64,000 bases of DNA. Source: Sipunculus nudus (taxonomy: Eukaryota; Annelida; Sipuncula; Golfingiida; Sipunculidae). Positions 39,801-49,377 of the stretch are shown here, piece by piece. The notes under the pieces were generated by a model that was not told the DNA's origin, searched no databases, and saw only the letters and a program-made list of their open reading frames with translations. Position 1 is the first letter of the stretch. Each line of letters begins with the position of its first letter. Position numbers and translations under genes: made by a program. The DNA lies in NCBI GenBank assembly GCA_026874595.1, contig CM049318.1, positions 24,073,456 to 24,137,455 on the forward strand, given 5' to 3'.

Positions 39801-42800
39801 ATCAAAAAGTTGTTTAGAATTCGCATTAGACCCCAAAAAGTGTATGTTATATTTTGTTGTAAGTACTTCCTAATTGTTTTCGTATCGTAAAAAATATAGA
39901 TTTTAATGTTGTTTGTGATAAAGTTCGTCAGGTAGGCACATAGTAAAAGCAGGTTATCCCTTTTAATGGGCTATAACGAGCCATATATTATCTTTCCATC
40001 ACTGATATTTATGGTGGTTACAAATGCGCGGTTTCTTATAACTCCTCTTGTAAAACAGTACTGGATGTTAACAATGGCCAATTGATACCCTACACATTTT
40101 GCTATCTTTCGTTGTTTTTTTTCTCTATCATGTTCTTTGCTTGTCAACAAATAACATTTCATTTATTTCTGAAAAAAATGTTAATTATATTAAAATTAGC
40201 ATATTGATATTATACAAAATCGAACAGTATGATATACATACACATACATATACATAAACATTTAATCAAATATATAGTATATACTATATACATATACATA
40301 TATACATACATATACACACATACGATCATATTAAGGGTTAATGCCCCTTGGACTGTGCTTGAATCGATTCTCGTGAAATAGTTAGAAAATTGTTAACTTT
40401 TTTTAATTAATTTTTTTTACAGGCCTCATATTTTAATGCCGACTTATGTAACTTTTAACCTAAGTATGTACATTCGCAGACTTGCCATTTCATAATCCGG
40501 TGTCACTCAGACCCGAGGATACCACACCTGCGGGAACAGGGTGTGTATTTAGTACCATTGTTGGGTCATAAAACAATGGGGGAAAAAACGTTTTCGTGAG
40601 TGGTACACGGTTGTGGGCCCCAGCCTTCCCATTAAGCACACGGTGCCTTCAGTGGTGTCACCGTTATCGTCTTCTTTTTCCAGGTTTGCCGGCTGTACCG
40701 GGAATAGTGTGGAGTATCGTCAGAGGAATATGGGCTAACGAGGACTGCTGGTCCAAACACTATGGTAGTGTCATGTATCTAATATGGGTGCCAAACCTGC
40801 TTTGTCTGGTGGTAAGTAAAGTCTCTCAGTCTTAACGATATACACAGACAAAATTAGGGTAGGTGGTTATGTATTTACCTATGTCTGTTTGTCTGTTAAT
40901 TTGTCCTCTACAAATATCACACAAAGCCCGATTTCCACGATATATATGGGGGAAGGAGTAAATTGGCCAAGAAAGAACCCAATAAGCTTGGTGCGTATGC
41001 TGATAAATGGCGATTCCGTCAGCATAGCTTTAGTTAGTACCATTCTGGCACTTCTTATCGAATGTAGATTGAAAAAGTGTACCACATGATAATCGATACT
41101 ACAATTTCCAGAAACCTTCATGCTTCTAAGTTCGGAAAAATCTACTGATATTTTGCTCGTAGAGTTTATTTACGGTGGAATAAATTCCGGACGAACACCC
41201 ATTATGTTACGAAGACAAATTGCTCAGGGGAAAAATTCTGGGCCGATACGGGATTCGAACCCATGTCGGTGGCGTACAAGCCCGGCGTACCAACCGCTTT
41301 GCTAAAAAAGCAAGCTTCACTAACTAGACAGGTCCGTTTTTATGTCACTCCGTAACACTATGCCTCCACAATAACGTTCTAGTAATGCCGGGGACATTCA
41401 CTTTGAAGTCCAACGAAAAAAGACGAAAGTGTTGTCCCAGTCAGTTATTTTATGTTCAGGTAAATTATTCTGCCAATTACACATCTATCTGAGATATGTT
41501 GTCATTAGAAGTTTGACATCATTTTATCAGTTCTAAGTCAAGTGTTACTTTGGGATCCTAACCAGAAATTCAGCGCGTCGTCGCTTAAAATTGGAAGGAA
41601 TGCTATACTAGTTTTACATCATGAGTGAAGGTTTGAAAAGCACGCAGGTGCAATCATTTCAAAGGACCCTCTCCATAGCACTAGTGACACCACTCGGCGA
41701 CTACTGAAACTGAATCTTCGGGTGCAATATTTAGGCAATAAATATCAAAATTGGTTACAGCTCAACTGATGAAGGAAAAAATTACCGACATTTTCTGAAA
41801 CGGCAACTATTCTGTCGTAGCTTCTTATTTGTATCTGATTTCACAAAAAAAACGCTCGGTCAGCCGACCAAACCAAATAGCGCGAAGTCTACAGGCTCAT
41901 GATCTGTTATAATGCACATCCAAAATCCAAACTGGCATCTATTAAAGAATATAGTGGAGTTATTTCTTTTGAGAAGTGGTGGCTGTACTGCGAAGAGCTG
42001 GTGGCCTTGAGACCGCAAGAATGTGCGTTCGCGTCCATTGGAACGGTCTTATTTTTCGCTCTAACCCTCCTAGCCAAAGTCTTAACCACAAGGGTGCGCT
42101 CTTCCCACCTAGGAGTGAATGGGTACTGGTTATGAATTCTTTTAATTGAAGGCAGACAAATCTAGAACGAAAAAAGATTCTGGCGCCTGTTACGACAGTT
42201 TGTTGAGTAAAAAGCTACAATAATTAACAGGCCGGAATGACCAGGAAGGCAAAATGTAGAGTCAGATGAGACTGTGGTCGTCAGTGATATCAAACCATAA
42301 ACCCCGAGCTTTTCCTTTTTCAATGATTTTTGTTTAGGTTGTGCCTGTCACACCATCTAAAATATCAGGCTCTTAGAGGGGACATGCAATAGCCAGATGT
42401 ATGAATATTAAATGAACTATAAATAGCACTTGTTTGAAGTATCCGTTCATGCTTTCCTCGCCAGTGGTTCTTTTCCCGTCAGTTTCGTGTCAGGCGGCGC
42501 CATTTCTTCAGAAACACGAGCCAAATCAGTTTATTGTTTCAATTTAAAAATTCACTGAGACGTGAATTCATACAACGTGAATCCATTAAATGATCAAAGT
42601 GAAACACAAACAATGTGACATGCATGGATTAATCATTATCTTATAAATTCCATTAGATAAACCTTAAATTGCAGGTGCAAGTGATCAAGCAAAAGAAAAG
42701 AAACAACAAATATACGGCATAGGTATCTGTTATTGACGAGAAATACCACGATCACTTTTAATTAATATTAATATCATTGTCCAACAACGATTTGCCTTTA

Positions 42801-45160
42801 CTGTCTTTACAAGTTTGTAAATTGATATTTAATTTAAATGAAAGGAAATTGTATAACCAGACACCTGGTAAAAATTTTTATACTTTAATCAGCTGTTTTA
42901 CATTTCAGCTCAATACAGTATTCCTGTGCAATATATTGCGGATATTATTGTGCCAGCTTCACTCACATCCACACGAGCCAAGTAATTTTAGGTGAGTAAA
43001 TTACCAGCCTGATTTTAAACAGTTCATAACGCCTCTGTGAAGGACGCATGAGCTTGATTATCTACTGTTCGTAATCACGGCACATGCGCCAATGATGACA
43101 AACAGAATAAAACAATGTAACCTAGAGTGGTTGTTGATTGCATAAGAGCGGGAGATGAAAAGTCATCATTTGCAAAACTTCATTTGTAAAACGCTGGTTT
43201 GTCTGACTTGCCCTCAGATGTCCCTATTGAATGTGTCTGGATTATTTACGCGCTCCATCCTTCTATGTTATAAGCACGTGAATATAAACAGAGCAGCTTA
43301 TGTGCGGTGGGGTCGGCGTTTTCTGCCCTGTTTTATTAACGGTTTCAAGCAGTGTCTTTGGTTAATAGACGTCATATATCGGAAGATACACCTTTTACGT
43401 CTTCTAAGAGCACGCGGCAATTATTTTGGGTGTTTAAAAAAATTAAACGTGTATTGATAGCACAAATACGTCATTTATTTTTAGAACCCCATTTCTCCAG
43501 ATTTTCGATCAGCATCCATGTGAAATCGCCAGTAACAATTTAATTATGTCTACGATGATGTTGTCACATTATTAATTAAAGTTTATTTACACCAATATTT
43601 TCTTTACAAAACTGCTCAAAATGCCAGGCAGAAATTTCTTGTACTGGACGACATTGCTAGGGCCCATGGTTTAATTGTAGTTTATCACTAATGAAGTACA
43701 TGTACTTAGAAAAAAAGTTCTTAACTATTTGTGGTAGGACTTCATGGTAATCCCGTCTCAAAGTCTTCCATTTCCAAAAATGGAGTATTTAGAAGAGGAA
43801 TCTGTAGGTGCAGGAGTGTGAAATTTAGGGACGCTTTATTCTGTCAAGATATCTAAAGCTGCATTGTGTAATTAAATTTACTGCATTTTTATAATGTACA
43901 ATAAACATTTTAATCTTAACTTTTCCAGACGGGCCCTCAAGGCTGCGTTCATGCTTGTACCACTATTTGGGCTTCAGACGATTCTCACCATGTACAGGCC
44001 GCCAGATGGCGCTCCTGGTAGTTCGGAGTATGAGTACCTCAACGTCTTTTTCACACACTCACAGGTACTCATTTTAACCTCAATGTGACCCCCTGTGCGG
44101 GCATAAATAAGTTAAAAATACAGAATGCATTTTTATTCATCTTTACATTTCATGTTTCCGGACATTCGTTAATTTTGCGGGACATTCCAATACATGTAAA
44201 ATAGGATTTGCGAGTTTTATTTTTATACGAAGATAACATAACTTCAGTTAACATTGGGCATGTATTACTTTATCATAGCAATCTGTGTTTAGGGAATTCT
44301 TGATTATTTTTTTTTCTAGTGTTGCACAATGACGGACAAATTAACATGCCATATATTATATTGATTCAGTACAGTTGATTGATTAACTAAATTTACGTAC
44401 ATTTCATATTTTCAGGGAATTTTTGTGTCCCTAATTTTCTGCTTCTTCAATGGAGAGGTACGTTATGACGTCACATTATATTAACTCATATCTTATAGCA
44501 TCGCTTGCTCTACTGATATTTTATTTATGAAATCTTCATTAAATACGAAATGTGCAAACAAAGTTTCCAGGTTAAGCAAATATTAATCTACACAAAATTG
44601 GCGGAGTATCTGCATTATGGTTTAGGCCATATGTTATCTGTCAAACATATTCTTGAAATGATCATCGGAAACTAAATATGCATACACCGTTCTCGCGACA
44701 GATTTAGGAATGGATTAATAGAATTATCAATTATTTTATGTTAATTAATGTAAATTTAAATCAGTGTATGAATTATAATATAATAATGTAATCATAAACG
44801 TACGCGCAGTTATAATTTTATAAATTAACGTAAATTTGTTAATTAATGATAATTTATGTTGATATATGATCGCGGCAGGTGGTGAACCACTTGAGCAGCA
44901 CCTTCCCATGTCTACGACGCTGTAGCAGACGACGCCGTAACCAAGGATACACGTCACATACACAGGTGACTACGGCCGACCAGAGTCCGAGCTTGTCCCT
45001 ACGAAGTTCGATCCGGAACTCCCCCCATATCTCCCGTCTCGTCAACGGCGAGACGGAGCTGAACGGGGAACGCAACCGAACGGACTCCAACGGCTCCGTC
45101 AACGCCAAGGGACAAAGACTCTCCTCAAAGAAGGGAGAATACACGTCGGTACCAACGTGA
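28688..45160 (+). CDS. Class B1 (secretin-family) GPCR, calcitonin/DH31-receptor-like; ten spliced coding exons
   Basis: Ten exons join in phase into 537 codons, counting from the ATG at 28688. The product should be a plasma-membrane peptide-hormone receptor; this family commonly couples to Gs and cAMP. Residues about 89-178 form a hormone-receptor domain: canonical Cys 103, 118, 127, 141, 158 and 178, with the RTWDG, CWPDTPAG and CP motifs. Seven hydrophobic segments follow at about 185-212, 225-250, 266-296, 306-330, 342-372, 388-410 and 420-442. C267 and C336 (EDCW) match the conserved TM3-ECL2 disulphide. CTNYFWMMCEG in TM3, the GWG motif in TM4 and FCFFNGEV after TM7 are family hallmarks. 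Possible N-glycosylation sites are N57, N73 and N161. From recalled family motifs the closest relatives are calcitonin/CGRP and insect DH31 receptors; the ligand is not determined. No signal peptide is seen at M1, so an upstream exon is probably missing from this model. Confidence 0.93.
29142..29704 (+). other. Receptor intron 1 with a possible cryptic exon
   Basis: 563 nt, GT..AG. Inside it, 29317-29359 is flanked by a good acceptor (CGTTTTTCACAG) and a consensus donor (GTAAGT). Joined to exon 1 it would give 10 further in-frame codons after its own ATG and then TAA, so it cannot be part of the full-length receptor. The remainder shows nothing recognisable. Confidence 0.6.
29705..29796 (+). 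CDS. Receptor exon 2: C-terminal part of the hormone-receptor domain
   Basis: The acceptor is AATGCAG at 29704 and the donor is ATGGAG|GTAAGT. The first two bases complete Arg152 from the previous exon. The exon carries C158, the N161-A-T glycosylation site, W164, W172 and C178, matching the end of the class B ectodomain. The spacing of 16 residues between C141 and C158 equals that of the human calcitonin receptor as I recall it, which supports splicing directly from 29141 to 29705. Confidence 0.92.
29978..30064. repeat. (CT)n(AT)n microsatellite in receptor intron 2
   Basis: A CT run of about 53 bp passes into an AT run. It ends about 90 bp before the exon 3 acceptor, so length changes could affect splicing; that is inference. 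Confidence 0.9.
30152..30243 (+). CDS. Receptor exon 3: TM1
   Basis: The acceptor is GTTCATTCCAG and the donor is TACAG|GTTAGT. The 92 nt encode residues 183-212 plus two bases of Arg213. The run from about 185 is strongly hydrophobic (LACSVVSLSLLIPATIIFL) and ends in CYR, a typical class B TM1. Confidence 0.93.
31457..31610 (+). CDS. Receptor exon 4: intracellular loop 1, TM2 and extracellular loop 1
   Basis: The acceptor is ATTTTTACAG and the donor is AATCCG|GTAAGT. The first base completes Arg213; 51 codons follow. RVRLHINFFLSLILSG matches the conserved class B TM2 start (xIHxNLFxS pattern). The loop after TM2 reaches toward the TM3 cysteine in the next exon. Confidence 0.93.
31640..31680 (+). 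repeat. Fragment of the 55.7-kb MITE-like element (receptor intron 4)
   Basis: TTTTTTCAGAAATTAGCGCG and GGCGGGCG match the left end of the 55.7-kb element (TTTTTTCAGAAATTACTGCG), preceded by AGGTAT in both. Confidence 0.55.
31698..31882 (+). repeat. Dispersed repeat, copy 1 (receptor intron 4)
   Basis: It matches 58846-59015 in order: GGGTATGCGTTCATCC, CGTTCGTGTG, GCAATCATGTACGGAATCGT, ATGAAAT, GATGTGGACC and AGGAACGTCATCAAAGAATA. Family unknown; it resembles a repeat type widespread in invertebrates. Confidence 0.55.
32847..32997 (+). CDS. Receptor exon 5: TM3, intracellular loop 2 and start of TM4
   Basis: The acceptor is TTTTCAG and the donor is GGATGGG|GTAAGT, leaving one base. It encodes residues 265-314. 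C267 is the conserved TM3 disulphide cysteine. NYFWMMCEGFFLHRLI is the TM3 signature and is close to the calcitonin receptor motif NYFWMLCEGIYLHTLI. Confidence 0.95.
33539..33632 (+). repeat. tRNA-derived SINE, family B, copy 2 (in receptor intron 5)
   Basis: TGTGGCTCAGGGGTAGAGCC and CAGGACTCAAAGCCGGGAGA, then CGTGAGTTGGAATCTAAGCC, match copy 1 at 19.8 kb. It is tRNA-like, but no paired 7-bp acceptor stem is visible, so it is not called as a tRNA gene. Confidence 0.65.
33761..33821. repeat. (AT)n microsatellite in receptor intron 5
   Basis: Alternating AT run, about 60 bp. Confidence 0.9.
38665..38920. mobile_element. GGCGGATC inverted-repeat element, copy 2 (receptor intron 5)
   Basis: The left end has GAGGCGGATTTAGGG and the right end has GATCCTTTATCCGCCC. 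A C-rich run precedes the right end, as is usual for this type. No coding sequence. Confidence 0.5.
40228..40322. repeat. CATATAC-type low-complexity tract in receptor intron 5
   Basis: Irregular ACATATAC repeats ahead of exon 6. Confidence 0.7.
40684..40811 (+). CDS. Receptor exon 6: end of TM4, extracellular loop 2 and start of TM5
   Basis: The acceptor is CTTTTTCCAG and the donor is CTGGTG|GTAAGT. Two bases complete Gly315, giving IVGWGLPAVPGIVW across the junction, so no exon is missing in the 7.7-kb intron before it. NEDCW carries the conserved loop cysteine C336. Confidence 0.94.
40812..42908 (+). other. Receptor intron 6 with a SINE copy
   Basis: 2.1 kb, GT..AG. It holds a minus-strand SINE (41150-41318). 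A 78-codon open frame at 41899-42135 ends in a GTGAATGGGTACTGG-type stretch like that in the 13.5-kb SINE, so it is probably repeat-derived and not a gene. Confidence 0.6.
41150..41318 (-). repeat. tRNA-derived SINE, family A, copy 3 (in receptor intron 6)
   Basis: On the minus strand it reads AGCAAAGCGGTTGGTACG, GGGTTCGAATCCC, then CCCCTGAGCAATTTGTCTTC, matching copy 1 through the body. Confidence 0.75.
42909..42991 (+). CDS. Receptor exon 7: TM5 and intracellular loop 3
   Basis: The acceptor is TTTACATTTCAG and the donor is TTTTAG|GTGAGT. It encodes residues 358-384 (LNTVFLCNILRILLCQL..), matching the TM5 pattern NxxFLxNIxRxL of this family. Two bases are left for Arg385. Confidence 0.94.
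43929..44064 (+). CDS. Receptor exon 8: TM6 and extracellular loop 3
   Basis: The acceptor is AACTTTTCCAG and the donor is TCACAG|GTACTC. RALKAAFMLVPLFGLQ is the conserved class B TM6 start (KAxxxLxPLxGxxxxx). The MYRPPDG loop resembles the PWRPS or PFRPE stretch of calcitonin and DH31 receptors. Confidence 0.94.
44416..44457 (+). CDS. Receptor exon 9: 42-nt TM7 exon
   Basis: The acceptor is TATTTTCAG and the donor is GGAGAG|GTACGT. It encodes exactly 14 residues, GIFVSLIFCFFNGE, in phase 0-0. A 42-nt exon at this place in TM7 is a known feature of secretin-family receptor genes, which strongly supports the model. It is symmetric, so skipping it keeps the reading frame. Confidence 0.95.
44879..45160 (+). 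CDS. Receptor exon 10: helix 8 and cytoplasmic tail, long terminal form
   Basis: The acceptor is ATCGCGGCAG; phase 0; 93 codons and TGA at 45158-45160. It starts VVNHL, completing the NGEV motif, then has Cys within an Arg-rich run (CLRRCSRRRR). The rest is Ser/Thr/Asn-rich (SPSLSLRSS, NSPHIS) and ends KKGEYTSVPT, a likely phosphorylation and trafficking region. Two internal phase-0 donors can be seen: CACAG|GTGACT at 44965 and CGTCG|GTACCA at 45148. Either would remove the end of this tail. Confidence 0.88.
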   Translation: MVNHLSSTFPCLRRCSRRRRNQGYTSHTQVTTADQSPSLSLRSSIRNSPHISRLVNGETELNGERNRTDSNGSVNAKGQRLSSKKGEYTSVPT

Positions 45161-45532
45161 CCATGACGTGGCTCTGATGCATGCTGGGACGGTGTTGTGA
45201 GCATGAAACCCTGTCTGCATGAAAATCATGTCAATGGAATAATTTTTTTCTGTGTATACATAACAATTAAAATTCACAGTGTGTGTGTATATATGATGTA
45301 AATAATACACTTGTTTAATCAGACACGTGTGTATATTGACGCGGGATGAATTCTATCTGCCGTGGATTAGGATATATATTTTATTTATTTTTTTAACGCC
45401 CTGAATGGATCTATGTGGACGCTTCCCGGATAATCACGCTTAATGGCTTGCTTATATTGCATTATTTACAACTAACCGATCACAATCCCAAATGCAGCAC
45501 TGGACCTAACAAATGTAGTCTCACTGGACACT

Positions 45533-45538
45533 AATAAA
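45533..45538 (+). promoter_or_regulatory. Candidate proximal polyadenylation signal AATAAA
   Basis: AATAAA lies about 370 nt after the exon 10 stop and before the alternative last exon, so it could end the long-tail transcript. Confidence 0.4.
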
Positions 45539-45696
45539 TTACGCTTCAGAACGAGAGTGAGCACGTGACGTCATCATCGGAAGCATGTGTGTTGTAGCCT
45601 GCCCTGCAATGATCATCCCTCACTGGATGTGCATGTCACGTGGCCTAGTGTGCCGTGTGCAACAATGGTGCTGATACATCCTCATTCTCTTTACAG

Positions 45697-45777
45697 AAGA
45701 TGAACTCTCCACTGACACCCGGGGATAACGCCAAGACGGGATTCTACAATTCAAATGACGTCATACATAAAAACTGA
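45697..45777 (+). CDS. Candidate alternative last coding exon of the receptor
   Basis: After a good acceptor (TTCTCTTTACAG) an open stretch of 26 codons ends in TGA at 45775-45777. Its phase (0) matches both donors inside exon 10. It would encode a short tail beginning KMNSPLTPGDNAKTG and ending SNDVIHKN. The sense is plausible: codon use is ordinary, it is hydrophilic and it lies downstream of the first polyA signal. No transcript evidence is available here, so whether it is used is inferred. Confidence 0.55.
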   Translation, partial: KMNSPLTPGDNAKTGFYNSNDVIHKN

Positions 45778-46502
45778 TCTCAGCTCATTATAGTGGTATT
45801 TCTGTAGAGCAGCCGCCTCCAAGCGAAACACCTTCGCCTGTGAACTTTGCTACCTTGGCTAAATGCTGATGTGCCTGAAATCCTTAATATACGTGGTTTC
45901 CTTGAACTTGCCTCTTAAAAATGTGAGTCAAATCATAGAGTCTTCACGATTTGTATTAAATCGCAAAAATCGTGCAAAGGACAGGGGGACCGGCAGAGTA
46001 CCAAGGGTAATGAAATCTTGACCTAGGCACAAGCTAACCTCGAACTATCTTTCATGAGAACTGGAAAGAACTTAACGTGTGTTAATTTACTGAAACTTTT
46101 ATATCGGGTCTGATTTTTAAGAACTACGCCAGGACTCTACCGTCGTTTTTGTGGGATGACATTTCTTCACTTTCTACAAACATGAACAGTTAACAAAATA
46201 TCTGTATAGATGAAACTTCATATAAGAGAAATTTGCAGAAATGGGAAGTTTTTATAACAATTTATGTTTTGATGACATTTGAGATGATGTGTCCAAACGT
46301 AGTATCTGATACCGCTAGCATATACATGACATTTTTACTCCGGATCAAACATCACACATTCCATACCGATGCTATTGCCATGACAACCGTCTTTCTTCGG
46401 TCTTCTGGTACATCTGATGTCTGGCGGCCATCAAACGAGAACTCAGAAACGAAATCATAACTGCAATCTGACATCTTGAATATACCAGTGAAATGGCACT
46501 CT

Positions 46503-46705
46503 GCAGGGGCGGATCTAGGGAGGGGCTGATGTGTATGAACCCCCATATGGGTAGAAATTGCCTTATTTTGCAGTGTTTCTCCATGTTAATTGGACTTAAT
46601 ACCCGATCCTACTTCGTAGGGTTGTTATATAATCAAGGGTTTTGCTCCCATTTAAAAAAAAATAAGCTTCTATGGCCCAAATGACAATTCTTGATCCGCC
46701 CCTGC
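46503..46705. mobile_element. GGCGGATC inverted-repeat element, copy 3
   Basis: Perfect 13-bp inverted ends, GCAGGGGCGGATC (46503-46515) and GATCCGCCCCTGC (46693-46705), enclose about 200 bp. No 8-bp target duplication is obvious. Confidence 0.65.
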
Positions 46706-46966
46706 TTAAACTTTATAAGCTGATATTTATAACAGTGTTTTCTGGAAGGACAGTAAATAAGGATTCTAGAAAATTGATACAGTTATTTTTGTTACAAGAA
46801 CAAAATTTGTATATGTTATGGATATTCATTTGGTGAAAAACGAAAATTGTCCACAACATAAAACCAAAGTTTCTTGAAAAAACACCAAACGTTGTCCTGT
46901 CTATAATATTAACGGAAAAGAATAATGAACCAAGTTATCTGTAAGTTTACACGAGTTATACAGAGA

Positions 46967-46972
46967 AATAAA
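46967..46972 (+). promoter_or_regulatory. Candidate distal polyadenylation signal AATAAA
   Basis: AATAAA about 1.2 kb after the alternative stop at 45777; it would suit a transcript carrying the alternative last exon. AATAAA is common by chance in AT-rich DNA. Confidence 0.2.
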
Positions 46973-48242
46973 TCATATATACTTTGTGACAGTATATTAG
47001 GAGGATATAAGTAAGTTTGAGGGATAATATATATGCATAAAATTGCCGCTTTTAAAGTGCATGAAAATTAGCCGCTTTCTTGTACTTCAGTAGATATATT
47101 TCTGAAAGCACCTCGTAATTATTTCACTCTTGACGCAAACTTTACTTTGCAAAGTGTTTATTAATGCCTCAGTACTAACCTCATTGACTTATCGTGCACC
47201 AGGATGGTTGTACAGCAATAGCCGATGATGTAATACAATGAGAGTAAAAGAAAGAAATATAATTACACCGTCAAGCGTTAAAAAATCAAGCTCTTTTGTA
47301 ACCCAGCAAAGAGTATTATGTATGACATTCAGCCATATATGTATACATTCTGTAAAATTTGTCTACTTCCATTGAAATAATGCAGATGCATACCTGACTA
47401 TTTAAAAACCAAAATGTAAATCATATGTACTGAAATGCAGCCAAATCCCTTTAATCATTTGACAAGTTGAATACGAAAAACCACAGTTATTTGGAAAAAA
47501 TACCAGTCGTGAGATTTCTTTCTGTAATGAGTTTTTATCAGTTGTATCACGTGACCCATTATATGAACAGTGCGCTATATCTGAAGCCTTTCCGATGTCG
47601 TAAAATTTAAGACCTGACAAACTGATGTTGTTTTAAAGACCAAGTTATGTGTCACGTTGGTACATTTTGTCACTTGCAGGGGAATTTGTTCATAGTCGTG
47701 TACGGTAAATTAATTAACAAACACTTAGCCTTTCAGATTAAGTATCAAAATCATCCGTAAACTCTGTGTGACTGCAGCGTTAATGAGGTTCAAAAGAGTT
47801 AATTATCAAGCCATCATTATTTAATGTTAACTAATCACCCGCTCGCTTCATGCACGCACCAAATATTAATCAGTTTCTCATAAATTAAGTCGATTGTCCG
47901 TGCTTATTTTCATTGTAACATTTCATAGGGATTTCTACATGATCAAGATGTTAAGCGTGTAAATGACTGATATTTATAATAATGTATTCATAAACATGAG
48001 ATTTTATATACTATTACTATGTCGTGCATAATGTATATAATTGCTTTTGATGAACTAATATAGAAGTGGAAATAATTTATAGTAACATTTAAATATTAAA
48101 AACGAATGCCGACATTTAGTTGCGGGAATTTGAAAGGGAAAAGATTAGTTTTTTTATCTGATGAGATATATTTGTGTTTAATATATCTGCTTTCTTTCCT
48201 AAATCTTCACAGGACGAATTTGCATAATAATAAGATATAGAG

Positions 48243-48411
48243 TGAACCTTTGTACTAAGACCACCCGCGGGACTGACAAAAGGTGATCTTTATTCACAGG
48301 TGGTCTTATAAGACATGACTTTTAGCAATATAAATGCTTTTGGTTCACTCAAGGGTGGTCTTAAAAGCTTGGTGGTCATTTTAGACAGGTGGACTTTCAT
48401 TAAGGTTCCCC
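48243..48411. mobile_element. Short MITE-like element with GGTGGTCTTA repeats
   Basis: The ends form an imperfect inverted repeat (GAACCTTTGTACTAAGACCACC-type left end, 22 bp, against GTGGACTTTCATTAAGGTTC). Four GTGGTC motifs lie inside (near 48261 inverted, 48299, 48353 and 48371). The termini resemble short-TIR DNA elements of invertebrates; the class is uncertain. Confidence 0.5.
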
Positions 48412-49377
48412 TGTAGTTGTTATATATACTCGGCTTTTTCGGACTCCAATCTGTTTGAGTAATCGATGTATTGTTTTAAAGTATATACTGTACATAAATA
48501 GGTAAATTTGATAAAAAGCCTTGAGTTACAAGGCGCGTATTTGGGTGCCAAAATAAAATGATACAAGCACCTGTTGTGACCGATAGGAAAAGCCGGGTAC
48601 AACTTTTCTAACGCCCTTGTAACTATTTGTCTGTATAAGTCTGCAGCATATTGAATTGAGTAGTATTTTAATCCAATGTTTCCATGTAAAGGTATATTAT
48701 CATGGCTCCGACCATTTATACAGGTAATATGATTTGCCAAAATGACTTCAGGAAAGCGTTCGATTAGGGATACGTTTATTGTCAGCAGACATATGTGAAT
48801 GATGCTAGTATACATATTTTGCGGATGTTGTTCTCAATAAATTATTGTACCGTTTTGTATTCACCGTTTTGTATTCATCTTGTTAGTAATGAAAGTATCA
48901 GCAGCCACCGGGAAAATCCTGTCAAATATACTAAACAACACTCGGTGCATTCCTTTTCCTTGACAAAACTCAAAGACAGGTACGACATTTTGTAAATCCT
49001 TTTATACACAATAAATGTCTATGTATGTTCATTTATAATATTTTACATTTAACTTTAACGCAGACCGTCAAAAGCACAACGGAAGTAAATGATGACGTAA
49101 TATCCTAGCATCGTAAGAGTAGAAGTTCATTGTAATATCACTGTTATTGCGTACAGCGTTATAAAGCCCGTTATGCCCCAGAATCATACTGTTAGATTCT
49201 ATTAGTTTGGATTTTACCCCACCATACCATTGTAGCGCTATTCCTCTTGCTAGAAAAAAAAATAATGGTTCCCTAAACCCAATCGTCAAGTTGCTACTAG
49301 CAGAAATTGTAGGTACTTAATATATGAAAAAAACTCTCCTTTACATATCACAGTTGTTTTTTTTCAAAGTGTCCGAT

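Larger units (their letters stand above)
32998..40683 (+). other. Receptor intron 5 (7.7 kb), repeat-bearing
   Basis: This intron separates the two halves of TM4. It holds a tRNA-derived SINE copy (33539-33632), an (AT)n tract (33761-33821), a GGCGGAT inverted-repeat element (38665-38920) and a CATATAC-rich tract. The open frames inside are short and show no domain; I see no nested gene. Confidence 0.7.

Noticed and set aside
41899-42135. 78-codon ATG frame in intron 6 as a nested gene
   Set aside because: Its 3' part resembles a SINE body and it has no recognisable domain.
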